Origin: Bacillus sp. V2I10
GTDB lineage: Bacteria > Bacillota > Bacilli > Bacillales > Bacillaceae
Reading direction: 5' to 3'
Length of the DNA stretch: 64,000 nucleotides
Assembly (NCBI RefSeq): GCF_030817055.1
Contig: NZ_JAUSYV010000001.1
Span: forward strand, 3,310,001 to 3,374,000
Shown here in pieces: positions 17,440 through 24,763 of this stretch. The translations under genes and the position numbers were made by a program. The notes beneath the pieces were generated by a model. The model saw only the letters and a list, made by a program, of their open reading frames with translations. It ran no database searches and had not been told where the DNA came from. The stretch's first letter is position 1, and the number at the start of each line of letters is the position of its first letter.

Positions 17440-18035
17440 AGTAAACTTTTTATAGCCTTTTTCATGTTCATTAACCAATAATAAATGGTCGTCTTTTTCA
17501 CCTAATTCTTTCATAGCTTTTACAGCTGTCATCTCTCCGGCCTTCCATCTGGTATAGATTTAATTAAAGTCATCTGTAGTCTGTATTTTTGGTCGCCCAA
17601 ACGTTACACCATTCATTAAAGCAACATTATTCCCTCACGCTGACGTTTTCGAATACGATCTCGCTTCCTGAACTATCCAGGAAAGTATTTGTAAAACCAA
17701 GCTGCGATAAATGTACCAAGGTTATCTTTATATTGAGTAGTGTCAAATAACGGCATATCCATCACTACAATATCTGCTTGAATATTCTTAGTAATGTCAT
17801 TCCATTCATGAAGTATCTCTTCTTTGTTCCGGCCAAAACAATCCAGGGAATGAATGTAAAGAATATCTCCTTTTCGGATCATCCGTTTTAGCAGCTGATA
17901 TGCTCTCGATTGAAATTTTTCCCACTTTGTTTATCCAAAAAGATATCTCGTTCGTTGAGACCATTTTCCAGCATGGCTTGATGTTGACTTCCCTCATTTT
18001 GATCTGAGCTACTTACTCGTATGAAAACAAAATAA
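17440..18035 (-). pseudogene. serine recombinase, multiply disrupted
   Basis: Pieces in different frames rebuild a resolvase: IRVSSSDQNEGSQHQAMLENG, then NERDIFLDKQSGKNFNRE, then KGDILYIHSLDCFGRNKEEILHEWNDITKNI, then VVMDMPLFDTTQYKDNLGTFIA, then a C-terminal HTH near 17470-17600 beginning in FGRPKIQTTD. The catalytic serine of VSSSDQN is still present, but at least three frameshifts or stops separate the parts. It belongs to a different lineage from the intact-length recombinase at 18344. Confidence 0.8.
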
Positions 18036-18205
18036 ATTACGAACCTTCAGTTTATTTTCCTTTTGTACTTTCTTTCCTATTCCTCTTTTAAAATTTTTGT
18101 AAAATTTACCCTTTGTAAATTCCATTAGATATATCATTGGAAATATTTATTTTAAAATTAATAATTTAAATCAATTTTTATTTTCCATTTAAAACCAAAA
18201 TAGTT

Positions 18206-18329
18206 TGTCTAAAAGTTGTAACTTCTAGACACTTATGTTTAGAAGGTATTTTTTATGTATTTTTTAGTAGAAATCAGTCTAAAAGATAGTCTATAATTTA
18301 AAGTATAAAAGATTATTAATTTATAGACA
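18206..18329. promoter_or_regulatory. res-like recombinase binding sites
   Basis: At 18206-18231 GTCTAAAAGTT faces AACTTCTAGAC (one mismatch) around a GT centre, the size and shape of a resolvase crossover site. A second GTCTAAAAG motif lies at 18277, and GTCTATAA/TTATAGAC ends lie at 18289-18328. The group directly precedes the recombinase gene, as in Tn552/Tn917-type res regions. Confidence 0.5.
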
Positions 18330-18343
18330 AAAGGAGCTTAATT

Positions 18344-18937
18344 ATGAAAATTGGTTATGCGAGAGTCAGAACTGTTGGCCAAGATTTAGCATCACAAGAA
18401 GAGACCTTAAAAGAAAATGGTTGCGAACGTATCTATGTAGAAAAAATTACTGGCACGACCACTAAAAATAGAGAAGAGCTAAAAAAGTTATTAGAAAACG
18501 TGAGACCGGGAGATACAGTGATGGTGACAAAAATAGATCGTTTGGCCAGATCGATTATTGATTTAAATAAAATTATAGAAACACTGCAAGAAAAAAAAGT
18601 TGATATTTATTTTATCAAAGATAATTTATCATTTAAGGTCACTGAAACAGCAAACCCACTACAATCTTTATTATTCAATGTTTTAGGTTCTTTTGCGCAG
18701 TTTGAAAGAGATATAATCGTTGAACGAACATCTGAAGGTAGAGAAAGAGCAAAATCGAGAGGAAAACACATGGGTCGTCCTTCACAACCGAGAAAGAATA
18801 TAGAAGAAGCCTTACGACTATATAATAGTAGAAACACGAATGGGTTAAGTGTAAAAGACATTGTGAAACTCACTAGTGTGCCTAAAGCAACATTATATGT
18901 GGAAATTAGAAAGAAACGTGCAAACAACCTAGAATAG
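18344..18937 (+). CDS. serine resolvase/invertase with catalytic Ser replaced by Arg
   Basis: A full-length 197-aa resolvase-family protein with MKIGYARVRTVGQDLASQEETL, DRLARSIIDLN, FNVLGSFAQFERDIIVERTSEGR, GRPSQP and a C-terminal HTH (LSVKDIVKLTSVPKATLYVEIRK). In active members the nucleophile is the serine of YARVST. Here codon 9 is AGA (Arg), one base from AGC/AGT. The other active-site residues (Arg7, DRLAR, ER-x3-R) are kept. It may still bind the nearby res-like sites and repress, but it should not cut DNA. A GGAG site precedes the ATG. Confidence 0.85.
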   Translation: MKIGYARVRTVGQDLASQEETLKENGCERIYVEKITGTTTKNREELKKLLENVRPGDTVMVTKIDRLARSIIDLNKIIETLQEKKVDIYFIKDNLSFKVTETANPLQSLLFNVLGSFAQFERDIIVERTSEGRERAKSRGKHMGRPSQPRKNIEEALRLYNSRNTNGLSVKDIVKLTSVPKATLYVEIRKKRANNLE

Positions 18938-18951
18938 TTGTTGCACGTTTT
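18916..18951 (+). terminator. terminator of recombinase gene
   Basis: ACGTGCAA-CAAC pairs with GTTG-TGCACGT across the stop codon and is followed by TTTTG. Confidence 0.6.
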
Positions 18952-19005
18952 GAATGTCATAACCATCTTTTTACCTTAATAAACTTCACAAAACCCGATG
19001 CACTA

Positions 19006-19035
19006 CTTAAGAATCGCGCCCTTTTCTTGAATAAG
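19006..19035. repeat. dispersed palindromic repeat, degenerate copy
   Basis: CTTAAGAATCGCGCCC followed by CTTGAATAAG; a partial match to the 13225 element. Confidence 0.35.
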
Positions 19036-19162
19036 CAAGAAGCCCTTATTAGCTGGTATTTTGGAAGATAATTTATGTTTTCTTATTTAAAAAAAGCGCC
19101 CTGGAATAAATGAGTATCTTCTATTAGTCATAACCGGGATTATTATTAGTCCATGTATCTAT

Positions 19163-19330
19163 GACCTATGTATGAAATATATGGTCCGTCATAGCATGGA
19201 TGCAAAATCTCTCTGCCATCTTTGTTCATATGTATGTGAAGTTTGTGGAAACGAATGTTTAAAACATATGGATCACAAATCAAATATATGTTTAGAATGA
19301 GCAAAAGATTGTCGTAACTTTGCGATATAA
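19163..19330 (+). pseudogene. Csp/DUF326 copper-binding four-helix protein, remnant
   Basis: The frame reads LCHLCSYVCEVCGNECLKHMD, then HKSNICLE, then TGA, then AKDCRNFAI. The CxxC-x3-C-x2-CGNEC-x2-H pattern is the second half of cytosolic copper-storage (DUF326) proteins. The TGA takes the place of an expected cysteine (TGC/TGT). The N-terminal half is missing. Another broken copy lies at 53059-53381. Confidence 0.65.
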
Positions 19331-19331
19331 A

Positions 19332-19372
19332 ACAAACAAATATAAACAAAAGCTGGTTAACAATTAACCAGC
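19332..19372 (-). terminator. terminator of Met/Cys-rich peptide gene
   Basis: GCTGGTTAA pairs with TTAACCAGC; a T-rich run follows on the minus strand. Confidence 0.65.
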
Positions 19373-19386
19373 CCTTGTTTTCTGAT

Positions 19387-19617
19387 TTATTTTTGCATGT
19401 TCTTCATCATTTTCATGCAGTCTTTCATACTTATACCTTTAGAATCTTTCATCATCTTCATACAGTCCTTCATACTCATTGTCGCACAATCTTCTTCACT
19501 CATTGTCATACAATCTTCATGACTTGTCGTTTTGTGTTCCGTTGGACTAGCAGCAAAAGCTGTTGCGCCAAATGCCATTAAAGCAATAAATGATGCACCG
19601 AAAATAAACTTTTTCAT
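19387..19617 (-). CDS. secreted Met/Cys/Asp-rich small protein (76 aa)
   Basis: A signal peptide (MKKFIFGASFIALMAFGATAFA) is followed by a mature part built from repeats of the type DCMTMSEEDCATMSMKDCMKMMK...ISMKDCMKMMKNMQK. Five Asp-Cys pairs and many methionines suggest binding of soft metals such as Cu(I) or Ag(I) outside the membrane (inference). Its promoter (TTGACT-17-TACAAT on the minus strand) is covered and flanked by two BlaI-type palindromes, and the genes of the matching repressor and M56 protease lie directly upstream. Confidence 0.75.
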   Translation of the reverse strand: MKKFIFGASFIALMAFGATAFAASPTEHKTTSHEDCMTMSEEDCATMSMKDCMKMMKDSKGISMKDCMKMMKNMQK

Positions 19618-19656
19618 GATTTCTCTCCTCCATCATCTTGTCATACAGATAGTAAC

Positions 19657-19692
19657 CAGACCATCTACTACACAATTGTAGTAGATGGTCTG
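19657..19692. promoter_or_regulatory. BlaI/CopY-type operator O1 with promoter -10
   Basis: Perfect 16-bp arms (CAGACCATCTACTACA and its complement) surround CAAT; the inner TACTACA/TGTAGTA is the BlaI/MecI/CopY recognition motif. The minus-strand -10 TACAAT (19675-19680) lies within it and the -35 TTGACT at 19698-19703, spacing 17. Confidence 0.8.
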
Positions 19693-19707
19693 TATTCAGT
19701 CAATAAC

Positions 19708-19727
19708 ATACTACATGATTGTAGTAT
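19708..19727. promoter_or_regulatory. BlaI/CopY-type operator O2
   Basis: ATACTACA-TGAT-TGTAGTAT is a second, perfect 8-bp-arm palindrome just upstream of the -35. It is spaced 51 bp centre to centre from O1. Confidence 0.75.
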
Positions 19728-19754
19728 TTAAAAAATACATAGGAGAGTCCGTTT

Positions 19755-20591
19755 TCACAAAAGTGACACACATCCTATTAGGAAGGCAATGAAAAGTATA
19801 TGAATGATGGACCTCATCCACACTAACAGAGAAATAGGTGGACGTTTATATTTTCCTGTTATAAGAACCTCAATCCTCGTATTCGCATCTTGAAAAGAGT
19901 GGTTTTGAAAGTGTGCCGTTGCAAATGAAGAAGACGGTACATTTGTCATTAATTTGTATAATGCTGATGCAACAGCTTTAATTCCTACCTTATGAATCGC
20001 AAAAGTATCTGCTTTTATTTCTTTTTCCATCATATAGCGTTCATACAACTTTCGAGAGATGGGTAAGAATGAAAATACACGTGCTAAGCTAAACCAAATT
20101 GATAATTTAAATGGATCTCTGTTTTGACAATGATAATACTCATGTTCCAATACAGCCTCTAATTCAAATGGCTGTAATAAGTCGATTAAGGTAGTACTAA
20201 CTAGAATTTTAGGATGAATAAATCCGTACGTAAAAGCAAAAGGTTGAGTATAATCAACAACCTGAACCTGTACAGAATATTTTTGTTGAAAGACCTCAAT
20301 TTCATTTGATTCATAACAATCTGTTCTATATAAATTTAATTTAGTAATAAATTTTTTCGTCTTTTTAGACAGAAATAAAAAGTACATAGCGGAACATACA
20401 AAGAGGATCCCAAAAGTAATCAAGGTAAATGTAAGCAATTGATAACGCTGAATGTTACAACATTCCAACATCCAATACATATACCCCGGCATCGTTTGAT
20501 AATGTAAAAATAGGCAAAATCCGATAACTAAAGTAATTACACCAACCATCCATAAAACGTATACATTTGAAAGTTGAAATAATCGAGACAT
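19755..20591 (-). CDS. BlaR1-like M56 family metallopeptidase without sensor domain
   Basis: A 278-aa membrane protease with hydrophobic segments at about 10-30 and 50-75, the zinc motif HEYYH at 150-154 (LEHEYYHCQNRDPFKL), and a final helix at the C-terminus. BlaR1 and MecR1 carry a penicillin-binding sensor of about 250 residues after this; it is absent here. The gene overlaps the BlaI-family gene by one base. The likely role is cleavage of that repressor when a signal reaches the membrane, with the signal being a metal or envelope stress rather than a beta-lactam (inference). Confidence 0.8.
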   Translation of the reverse strand: MSRLFQLSNVYVLWMVGVITLVIGFCLFLHYQTMPGYMYWMLECCNIQRYQLLTFTLITFGILFVCSAMYFLFLSKKTKKFITKLNLYRTDCYESNEIEVFQQKYSVQVQVVDYTQPFAFTYGFIHPKILVSTTLIDLLQPFELEAVLEHEYYHCQNRDPFKLSIWFSLARVFSFLPISRKLYERYMMEKEIKADTFAIHKVGIKAVASALYKLMTNVPSSSFATAHFQNHSFQDANTRIEVLITGKYKRPPISLLVWMRSIIHILFIAFLIGCVSLL

Positions 20592-20992
20592 TATTTTTCA
20601 TCCTGCTCTAATTTTTGGATTAGTTCCTTCAGCTTATTAAGTTGATCGGGGTTATGACCAACAGCATCGACAAACTGTGTAATAGCAATATCTCCGTAAT
20701 GATGAAGGAGATGTTCCACTTGTTCAGAGGAATTTTGTTGAATGAGTTCATTTGGACTGTAACAAGGCTTATATTCATATCCTTTTCCCAACTTACTACG
20801 TGTGAGAATTCCTTTTTTATCTAATCGATTCATGATTGTCATAATAGTAGTATAGGCATAGCTATTTTGCTTATTTAATTCAATTAACACATGTTGAACC
20901 GTTCCTTCTTTTCTAGACCAGATTACTTTCATTACTTCAAGCTCCAGCGGTCCTAGAATTTTTAATAATGCTTTATTTTCAGGGTTATTCAA
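20591..20992 (-). CDS. BlaI/MecI/CopY-family transcriptional repressor
   Basis: A 133-aa winged-helix protein: LGPLELEVMKVIWSRKEGTVQHVLIELNKQNSYAYTTIMTIMNRLDKKGILTRSKLGKGYEYKP is the family DNA-binding domain. A helical C-terminal dimerisation and cleavage region follows. It lacks the CxC metal motifs of true CopY. It precedes the M56 protease gene in an overlapping operon. Its probable targets are the two TACTACA/TGTAGTA palindromes at 19657-19727. No such site was seen upstream of this gene, so autoregulation is not evident. Confidence 0.88.
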   Translation of the reverse strand: MNNPENKALLKILGPLELEVMKVIWSRKEGTVQHVLIELNKQNSYAYTTIMTIMNRLDKKGILTRSKLGKGYEYKPCYSPNELIQQNSSEQVEHLLHHYGDIAITQFVDAVGHNPDQLNKLKELIQKLEQDEK

Positions 20993-21289
20993 TTTTACTC
21001 ATCCTACTTTCGGAATAGCTTATATGATTCCACTTAAGTATAAAAGAAATAAAGAAATATGTGAATGTATACTCTATTTATATAAAGTCTACATAACTCT
21101 ACCCTTTCGTATAAAATTGGCTGTCACAAATTGTTCATTGTTTTCACTAACACTTAAAATCTATAATATTTATAGTTTAGTGGGTGAACCACGAAGAAAA
21201 GTGGAAACAGAATGTTTTTGACGGTTAGTATTTCGTTAATCGTTTTATTATCAAGTTAATTTATAGTTTCTAACACAACAAACATAAGA

Positions 21290-21314
21290 AACGAGAGCTT
21301 AGATAAGCTCCCGT
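21290..21314 (-). terminator. terminator of Cys-rich peptide gene
   Basis: GAGCTTA pairs with TAAGCTC around GA, with outer ACG/CGT pairing. The T-tail is weak. Confidence 0.45.
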
Positions 21315-21333
21315 CTTAATAGAAATATAAGCT

Positions 21334-21513
21334 TTACATTGGTTGAACACCCGATCCACCACAACAACCACATCTTCTGCCACCGTGACAACAAGGGCAA
21401 CATCCACTTCCCTGACAGTGGTGACATCCACGTCCACTACAACAACAACACATACCAGCCCCACCACAATAACGACAACATCCTGCACCGTGACAACAAC
21501 GGCATTGGTGCAT
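21334..21513 (-). CDS. cysteine/glycine/histidine-rich mini-protein (59 aa, 19 Cys)
   Basis: The frame starts MHQCRCCHGAGCCRYCGGAG and continues with CCCCS, CHHCQGSGCCPCCHGG and RRCGCCGGSGVQPM. About one third of the residues are cysteine, and CxxCxGxG-like units recall DnaJ zinc-finger repeats and metallothioneins. A GGAGGTGA ribosome binding site lies 4 bases before the ATG and a hairpin follows the stop, which argues for a real gene in this frame. No signal peptide is present, so it would act in the cytoplasm or the spore. Metal storage is the obvious guess given the copper and BlaI-type neighbours, but a spore-coat role is possible. I do not recognise a named family. Confidence 0.7.
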   Translation of the reverse strand: MHQCRCCHGAGCCRYCGGAGMCCCCSGRGCHHCQGSGCCPCCHGGRRCGCCGGSGVQPM

Positions 21514-22183
21514 ACACTCACCTCCATAAAATAACCACCATAGTATATATATTTATGTGACATTGAATTTAGGCTTTTCCTTATACAAATCGAAAATGAA
21601 ACTTCAAATAATACTAAAAACGAAACTGAAAATAAAATAAAATAAAAAACAGTACCGAAAATAGTATAAAAAAATGAATATTCTATACTAAGCTAGTTAA
21701 CATAAATTAATTGGCCCGATTGCTGAATAAAATTAAAAGTTATCTTTAGCAATCTATGCGTTAGTTACTATGCAAGATTTCCTCTTTCACGTGCTGAATT
21801 ACTCTTTGTCCCCAATTAGTTGAATTGCATTGCTATCGGTTCTTTTTGCTCTTATAACCCCCTCATTCATCATTACGTTTTATTTAAAAAACTTATTAGA
21901 ACAAAACGTTATATTCATTTTCTTAGGGTTCTCAACAAAAAGAAAAGAACCCTTAAACAACAAGGATTCCAATGATTTTAGAGCGATCATATAAATTTAA
22001 CAAAATATCTATTATGTTAGATTCATTGTTATTTACTCAACTACCATTCATATCCAATGAATTGAACAAGTCTTAAATTTAAATAGAAAGGTTGAACCCA
22101 ATGCGTGAAGTATATTCGAACATCCTATTGTTTTTGAATCCATTTAATCCCGAGTATCGCCAGTCGGAATTACGCCTAAGAAA
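21514..22183. other. intergenic region
   Basis: AT-rich spacer of 670 bases with one dispersed repeat (21702-21730) and a hairpin AGGGTTCT/AGAACCCT near 21926-21954. A frame beginning at ATG 22100 with a GAAAGG site is probably part of a repeat rather than a gene. Confidence 0.4.
21702..21730. repeat. dispersed palindromic repeat, copy
   Basis: ATTGGCCCGATTG followed by CTGAATAA; matches the core and right end of the 13225 element. Confidence 0.5.
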
Positions 22184-22237
22184 GACATGTTCGATTTATC
22201 CCTCAGTGTTTTTCTGGGTGATAAATCAGGACATGTC
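22184..22237. repeat. imperfect inverted repeat, MITE-like
   Basis: GACATGT-x2-GATTTATC faces GATAAATC-x2-ACATGTC around about 18 bases. GATAAATCCGTGGATTTATG follows directly. It could be a small mobile or regulatory element. It lies past the 3' end of the DUF2182 gene. Confidence 0.4.
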
Positions 22238-22326
22238 GGATAAATCCGTGGATTTATGCGTTGTATACCAATTTCTTATTCAACTAACACCCCCGTTAAA
22301 AATACGAATGACTGGAGTAATTCAAA

Positions 22327-23169
22327 CTATTCACTATGCTTACTATGTGATGGAACATTAGTACTCGTATCTGGTTCTACGAAGAATGGTACACTACCTG
22401 GATCTATCATTATCCATATTCCCAATAAAACTAGACCTATCCCGATCACCTTTGAAAAACGTTCACCTGTAGGTAGAGTTTTCTCAAGGAAGGTAAGCAG
22501 CGTGACAATTCCCATCCAGAACAGATTCATCATACCGACTGCAAACAAAATTACCATCAGCCCCCAGCAGCAACCCACACAATGAAATCCATGTTCGACT
22601 CCCATACGAATCGCACCCATCCGGCCCCCACGCCACCCATTTAACACATAGTGAAGAGGATTACGGCAATGACGTAAACATGCTTGTTTAAGAGGAGTAA
22701 TTTGGTAAAGACCTCCTAAAGCAACAGTGAGACCGGCAACGATCGGTCCTTGTTGATCCCATGCTAGAAAGGAAAGATCTAATGAGGCGATGAACCAATA
22801 AAGTCCATAGGCGATTAGACCATATACAATCCAGGCAATCAAATATCCCATCAGAAAGATCCATGTTGGTACAATCGGTATCTGCTGACTTCGGGCACGA
22901 TTTGCCGACACTTTGGCAAATGTCAATACCATTGGTGTGACAGACGGCAGCATCATCGCTGCCGTCATCGTTACCCACATCCCTACATACCAACCTAATG
23001 TACCAAGCTCCATTCCAGGACCACTATCCATTTTTCCAAAGTGATCTAGTGTAATAATCCACGCTATGATTGTTATTCCCAAAAGAATCGCAGCTAGTGG
23101 AATGTTACCGATCGTCCGTGTACTTAGCAAACGAACAATCAAAGATTGTTTTACCTCTGTATTCATCAA
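22327..23169 (-). CDS. DUF2182 integral membrane metal-binding protein
   Basis: A 280-aa protein with about seven transmembrane segments. The family motif GWYVGMWVTMTAAMMLPSVTPMVLTF (about 57-83) and the C-terminal MGVEHGFHCVGCCWGLMVILFAVGMMNLFWM (about 188-218) match DUF2182, annotated as predicted metal-binding membrane proteins. The His/Cys cluster in HGFHCVGCC could coordinate copper. The start overlaps the stop of the DUF1326 gene, so the two are translated together. No enzymatic function is established. Confidence 0.82.
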   Translation of the reverse strand: MMNTEVKQSLIVRLLSTRTIGNIPLAAILLGITIIAWIITLDHFGKMDSGPGMELGTLGWYVGMWVTMTAAMMLPSVTPMVLTFAKVSANRARSQQIPIVPTWIFLMGYLIAWIVYGLIAYGLYWFIASLDLSFLAWDQQGPIVAGLTVALGGLYQITPLKQACLRHCRNPLHYVLNGWRGGRMGAIRMGVEHGFHCVGCCWGLMVILFAVGMMNLFWMGIVTLLTFLEKTLPTGERFSKVIGIGLVLLGIWIMIDPGSVPFFVEPDTSTNVPSHSKHSE

Positions 23170-23807
23170 AATTCAACTTTCCAGTCAAAAGGGATATGCT
23201 TACTGGATTTCCCTTTATATTCATGAGAAAAATCAAATCCAATGGCTTTATCATCTATTACGACTCCCCAAGTGGCAATTTGTCCTGGACCTGTTTCAGA
23301 ACCAGGTGGGTTATGCAGCTGAACTCGGCGATTCGGATCTGCTGTTGGGCCTGTTAGAGCTTCAGCACCAACAGACACCTTACCTGGAATCTCCGCTCGC
23401 CAATAGGCTAAATCATCTGCAGCCTCAAACTTGATTGGTACATACTCTATTCCACGTAGTTCTCCAATGAGACTGCCAAATTCTCCGGCCCATCCGCCTA
23501 CCTTACCAGTGAAAATTTGTTCAAGGGCCCAACGCTGTTCTTGATCAGCACGCTCATCGATATAGAACATCAACTTCATCATCGCATTTGGATCGCCTAC
23601 CCACATATTTCCTGCAAATTCACCAAGAGCAACCACTCCAAAACCATCCAAATTTATGTTATTGTAATACCCCTTATGAACTTTCCATACCAAAGTAAAG
23701 AGACAATCACCATGTGTAGGCTCTTGTGCAAATGTGCAAGGACAAGGAAGTTTACAGCTGCAGACATCAAACCATTCTCCTTGTAAATGCCACTTTGTTT
23801 TTGACAT
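23166..23807 (-). CDS. DUF1326 domain-containing protein
   Basis: A 213-aa soluble protein matching DUF1326: WHLQGEWFDVCSCKLPCPCTFAQEPTHGDCL near the N-terminus contains the CSC-x3-CPC motif, and FDWKVEF ends the chain. DUF1326 and DUF2182 genes are commonly paired, and the cysteines suggest metal handling. The start at 23807 is chosen because GGAGGG directly precedes the ATG at 23813. A 17-bp CsoR-like box identical to the one before csoR lies about 90 bases upstream, so copper may induce this pair (inference). Confidence 0.8.
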   Translation of the reverse strand: MSKTKWHLQGEWFDVCSCKLPCPCTFAQEPTHGDCLFTLVWKVHKGYYNNINLDGFGVVALGEFAGNMWVGDPNAMMKLMFYIDERADQEQRWALEQIFTGKVGGWAGEFGSLIGELRGIEYVPIKFEAADDLAYWRAEIPGKVSVGAEALTGPTADPNRRVQLHNPPGSETGPGQIATWGVVIDDKAIGFDFSHEYKGKSSKHIPFDWKVEF

Positions 23808-23894
23808 ATCCATCCCTCCGTTAATTTTAGTAAGATCGTTTAATTTTCAGCATAAGCTTTTATCTCATTTCCTCCTTCCTTAAAATATTATAGG

Positions 23895-23911
23895 ATACCC
23901 CTCTATGGTAT
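23895..23911. promoter_or_regulatory. CsoR-type operator before DUF1326 gene
   Basis: ATACCCCTCTATGGTAT, identical over 17 bases to the site upstream of csoR at 29125-29141. A palindrome AGGGTACTATAGTACCCT follows at 23930-23947. Confidence 0.65.
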
Positions 23912-23947
23912 ATGAGAGATAATTCAAAAAGGGTACTATAGTACCCT

Positions 23948-24402
23948 GTTCCTATTAGTAAACTTTTAACTTTTTCGAGGATGTATCGGTAAAACCGTAC
24001 TTCTTTAAATCCACCTGAGACAGACTAGCTATTTCGCTAAATCAAATTGCAAGCTTTCCTTCTGATTTAAGTACAAGAAATACCTCTATCGCCTGAAGGA
24101 GTTTGACTAAAATAGATTTTATTAGTTAGAGAGTTCCCTTATTCAACCATTCCAGTTATTCACAATGGATTCTGTCAATTATCTTCTCTATTGGATCCAC
24201 TGTTATATCAAACGTCTCGACCATTTTGGTAGCCCGATTGGGTTTCCATGGCCATTATAATTACGATTTTTCTTCTCCCTGAGAAGAACGATTTATAGAT
24301 ACATGAGGAATGTGTTATCGACTTTATTGTCATTCAACACTTATTACATAGAAAAGTGCCCTGTTAGTACAGAAATGCCATTTTCGATAAAGATATAAGA
24401 TG
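23948..24402. other. intergenic region without a gene
   Basis: About 450 bases with stops in all frames. Near 24128-24245 are loose matches (CTTATTCAA, AGCCCGATTG) to the dispersed repeat family. Nothing else is supported. Confidence 0.4.
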
Positions 24403-24738
24403 TTAACGTTCACCCTCATGATTCTTAAATGTTTTCCCATTATGGTAGTAAAGTTCAGAACCTAAATGAACATCTCCTTCTTCTTTCAATTGACGAACAA
24501 GTTCTTCACTTTTTGTTTTATTCATTTCTTTATACCAGGTTCCTTGTGGATATAAAACAGCGATCGGACCATGTTTGCATTGGCCGTTACATAATGTCTT
24601 TGTTGTGTGAATCTCCTTTTGCAGCTCTAAGTTTTTCAATTCTCCCCTAATGGTCTCTGTTACTTCTTCAGCTCCATTTTTCGTGCATGTTTTCCCGTTG
24701 CAGATTAATAGATGTTTGCTAACCCCATCTAAGTTCAT
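24403..24738 (-). CDS. thioredoxin-like [2Fe-2S] ferredoxin-domain protein
   Basis: A 111-aa protein with KHLLICNGKTCTKNGAEEVTETI and TLCNGQCKHGPIAVLYPQGTWYKEM. The four cysteines (C-x4-C ... C-x3-C) are those of thioredoxin-like [2Fe-2S] ferredoxins. It closely resembles the protein at 63466-63858, which sits in a zinc-starvation operon. Here it follows a predicted secreted metal-binding protein and copA. It may be an electron-transfer or metallochaperone partner; the exact role is unknown. Confidence 0.75.
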   Translation of the reverse strand: MNLDGVSKHLLICNGKTCTKNGAEEVTETIRGELKNLELQKEIHTTKTLCNGQCKHGPIAVLYPQGTWYKEMNKTKSEELVRQLKEEGDVHLGSELYYHNGKTFKNHEGER

Positions 24739-24763
24739 AAAAATTCCCCTTTGTTCTTCCTTT

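Noticed and set aside
17292..17501. 69-codon minus-strand frame
   Set aside because: It is a wrong-frame reading over the C-terminal remnant of the decayed recombinase.
19381..19581. His/Phe-rich plus-strand frame
   Set aside because: It is the antisense of the repeated DCMKMMK codons of the secreted peptide gene.
19755..20992. Beta-lactamase regulatory locus (bla)
   Set aside because: The M56 protein has no penicillin-binding sensor and no beta-lactamase gene is nearby.
21339..21560. Plus-strand frames rich in His/Asn/Asp or Thr, and a Val-rich minus frame
   Set aside because: They are shadows of the repetitive cysteine-rich gene at 21334-21513, which alone has a good ribosome binding site and a terminator.
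22100..22361. 87-codon plus-strand frame with a GAAAGG site
   Set aside because: It spans the inverted repeat at 22184-22237 and overlaps the DUF2182 gene end; it looks like translated repeat sequence.
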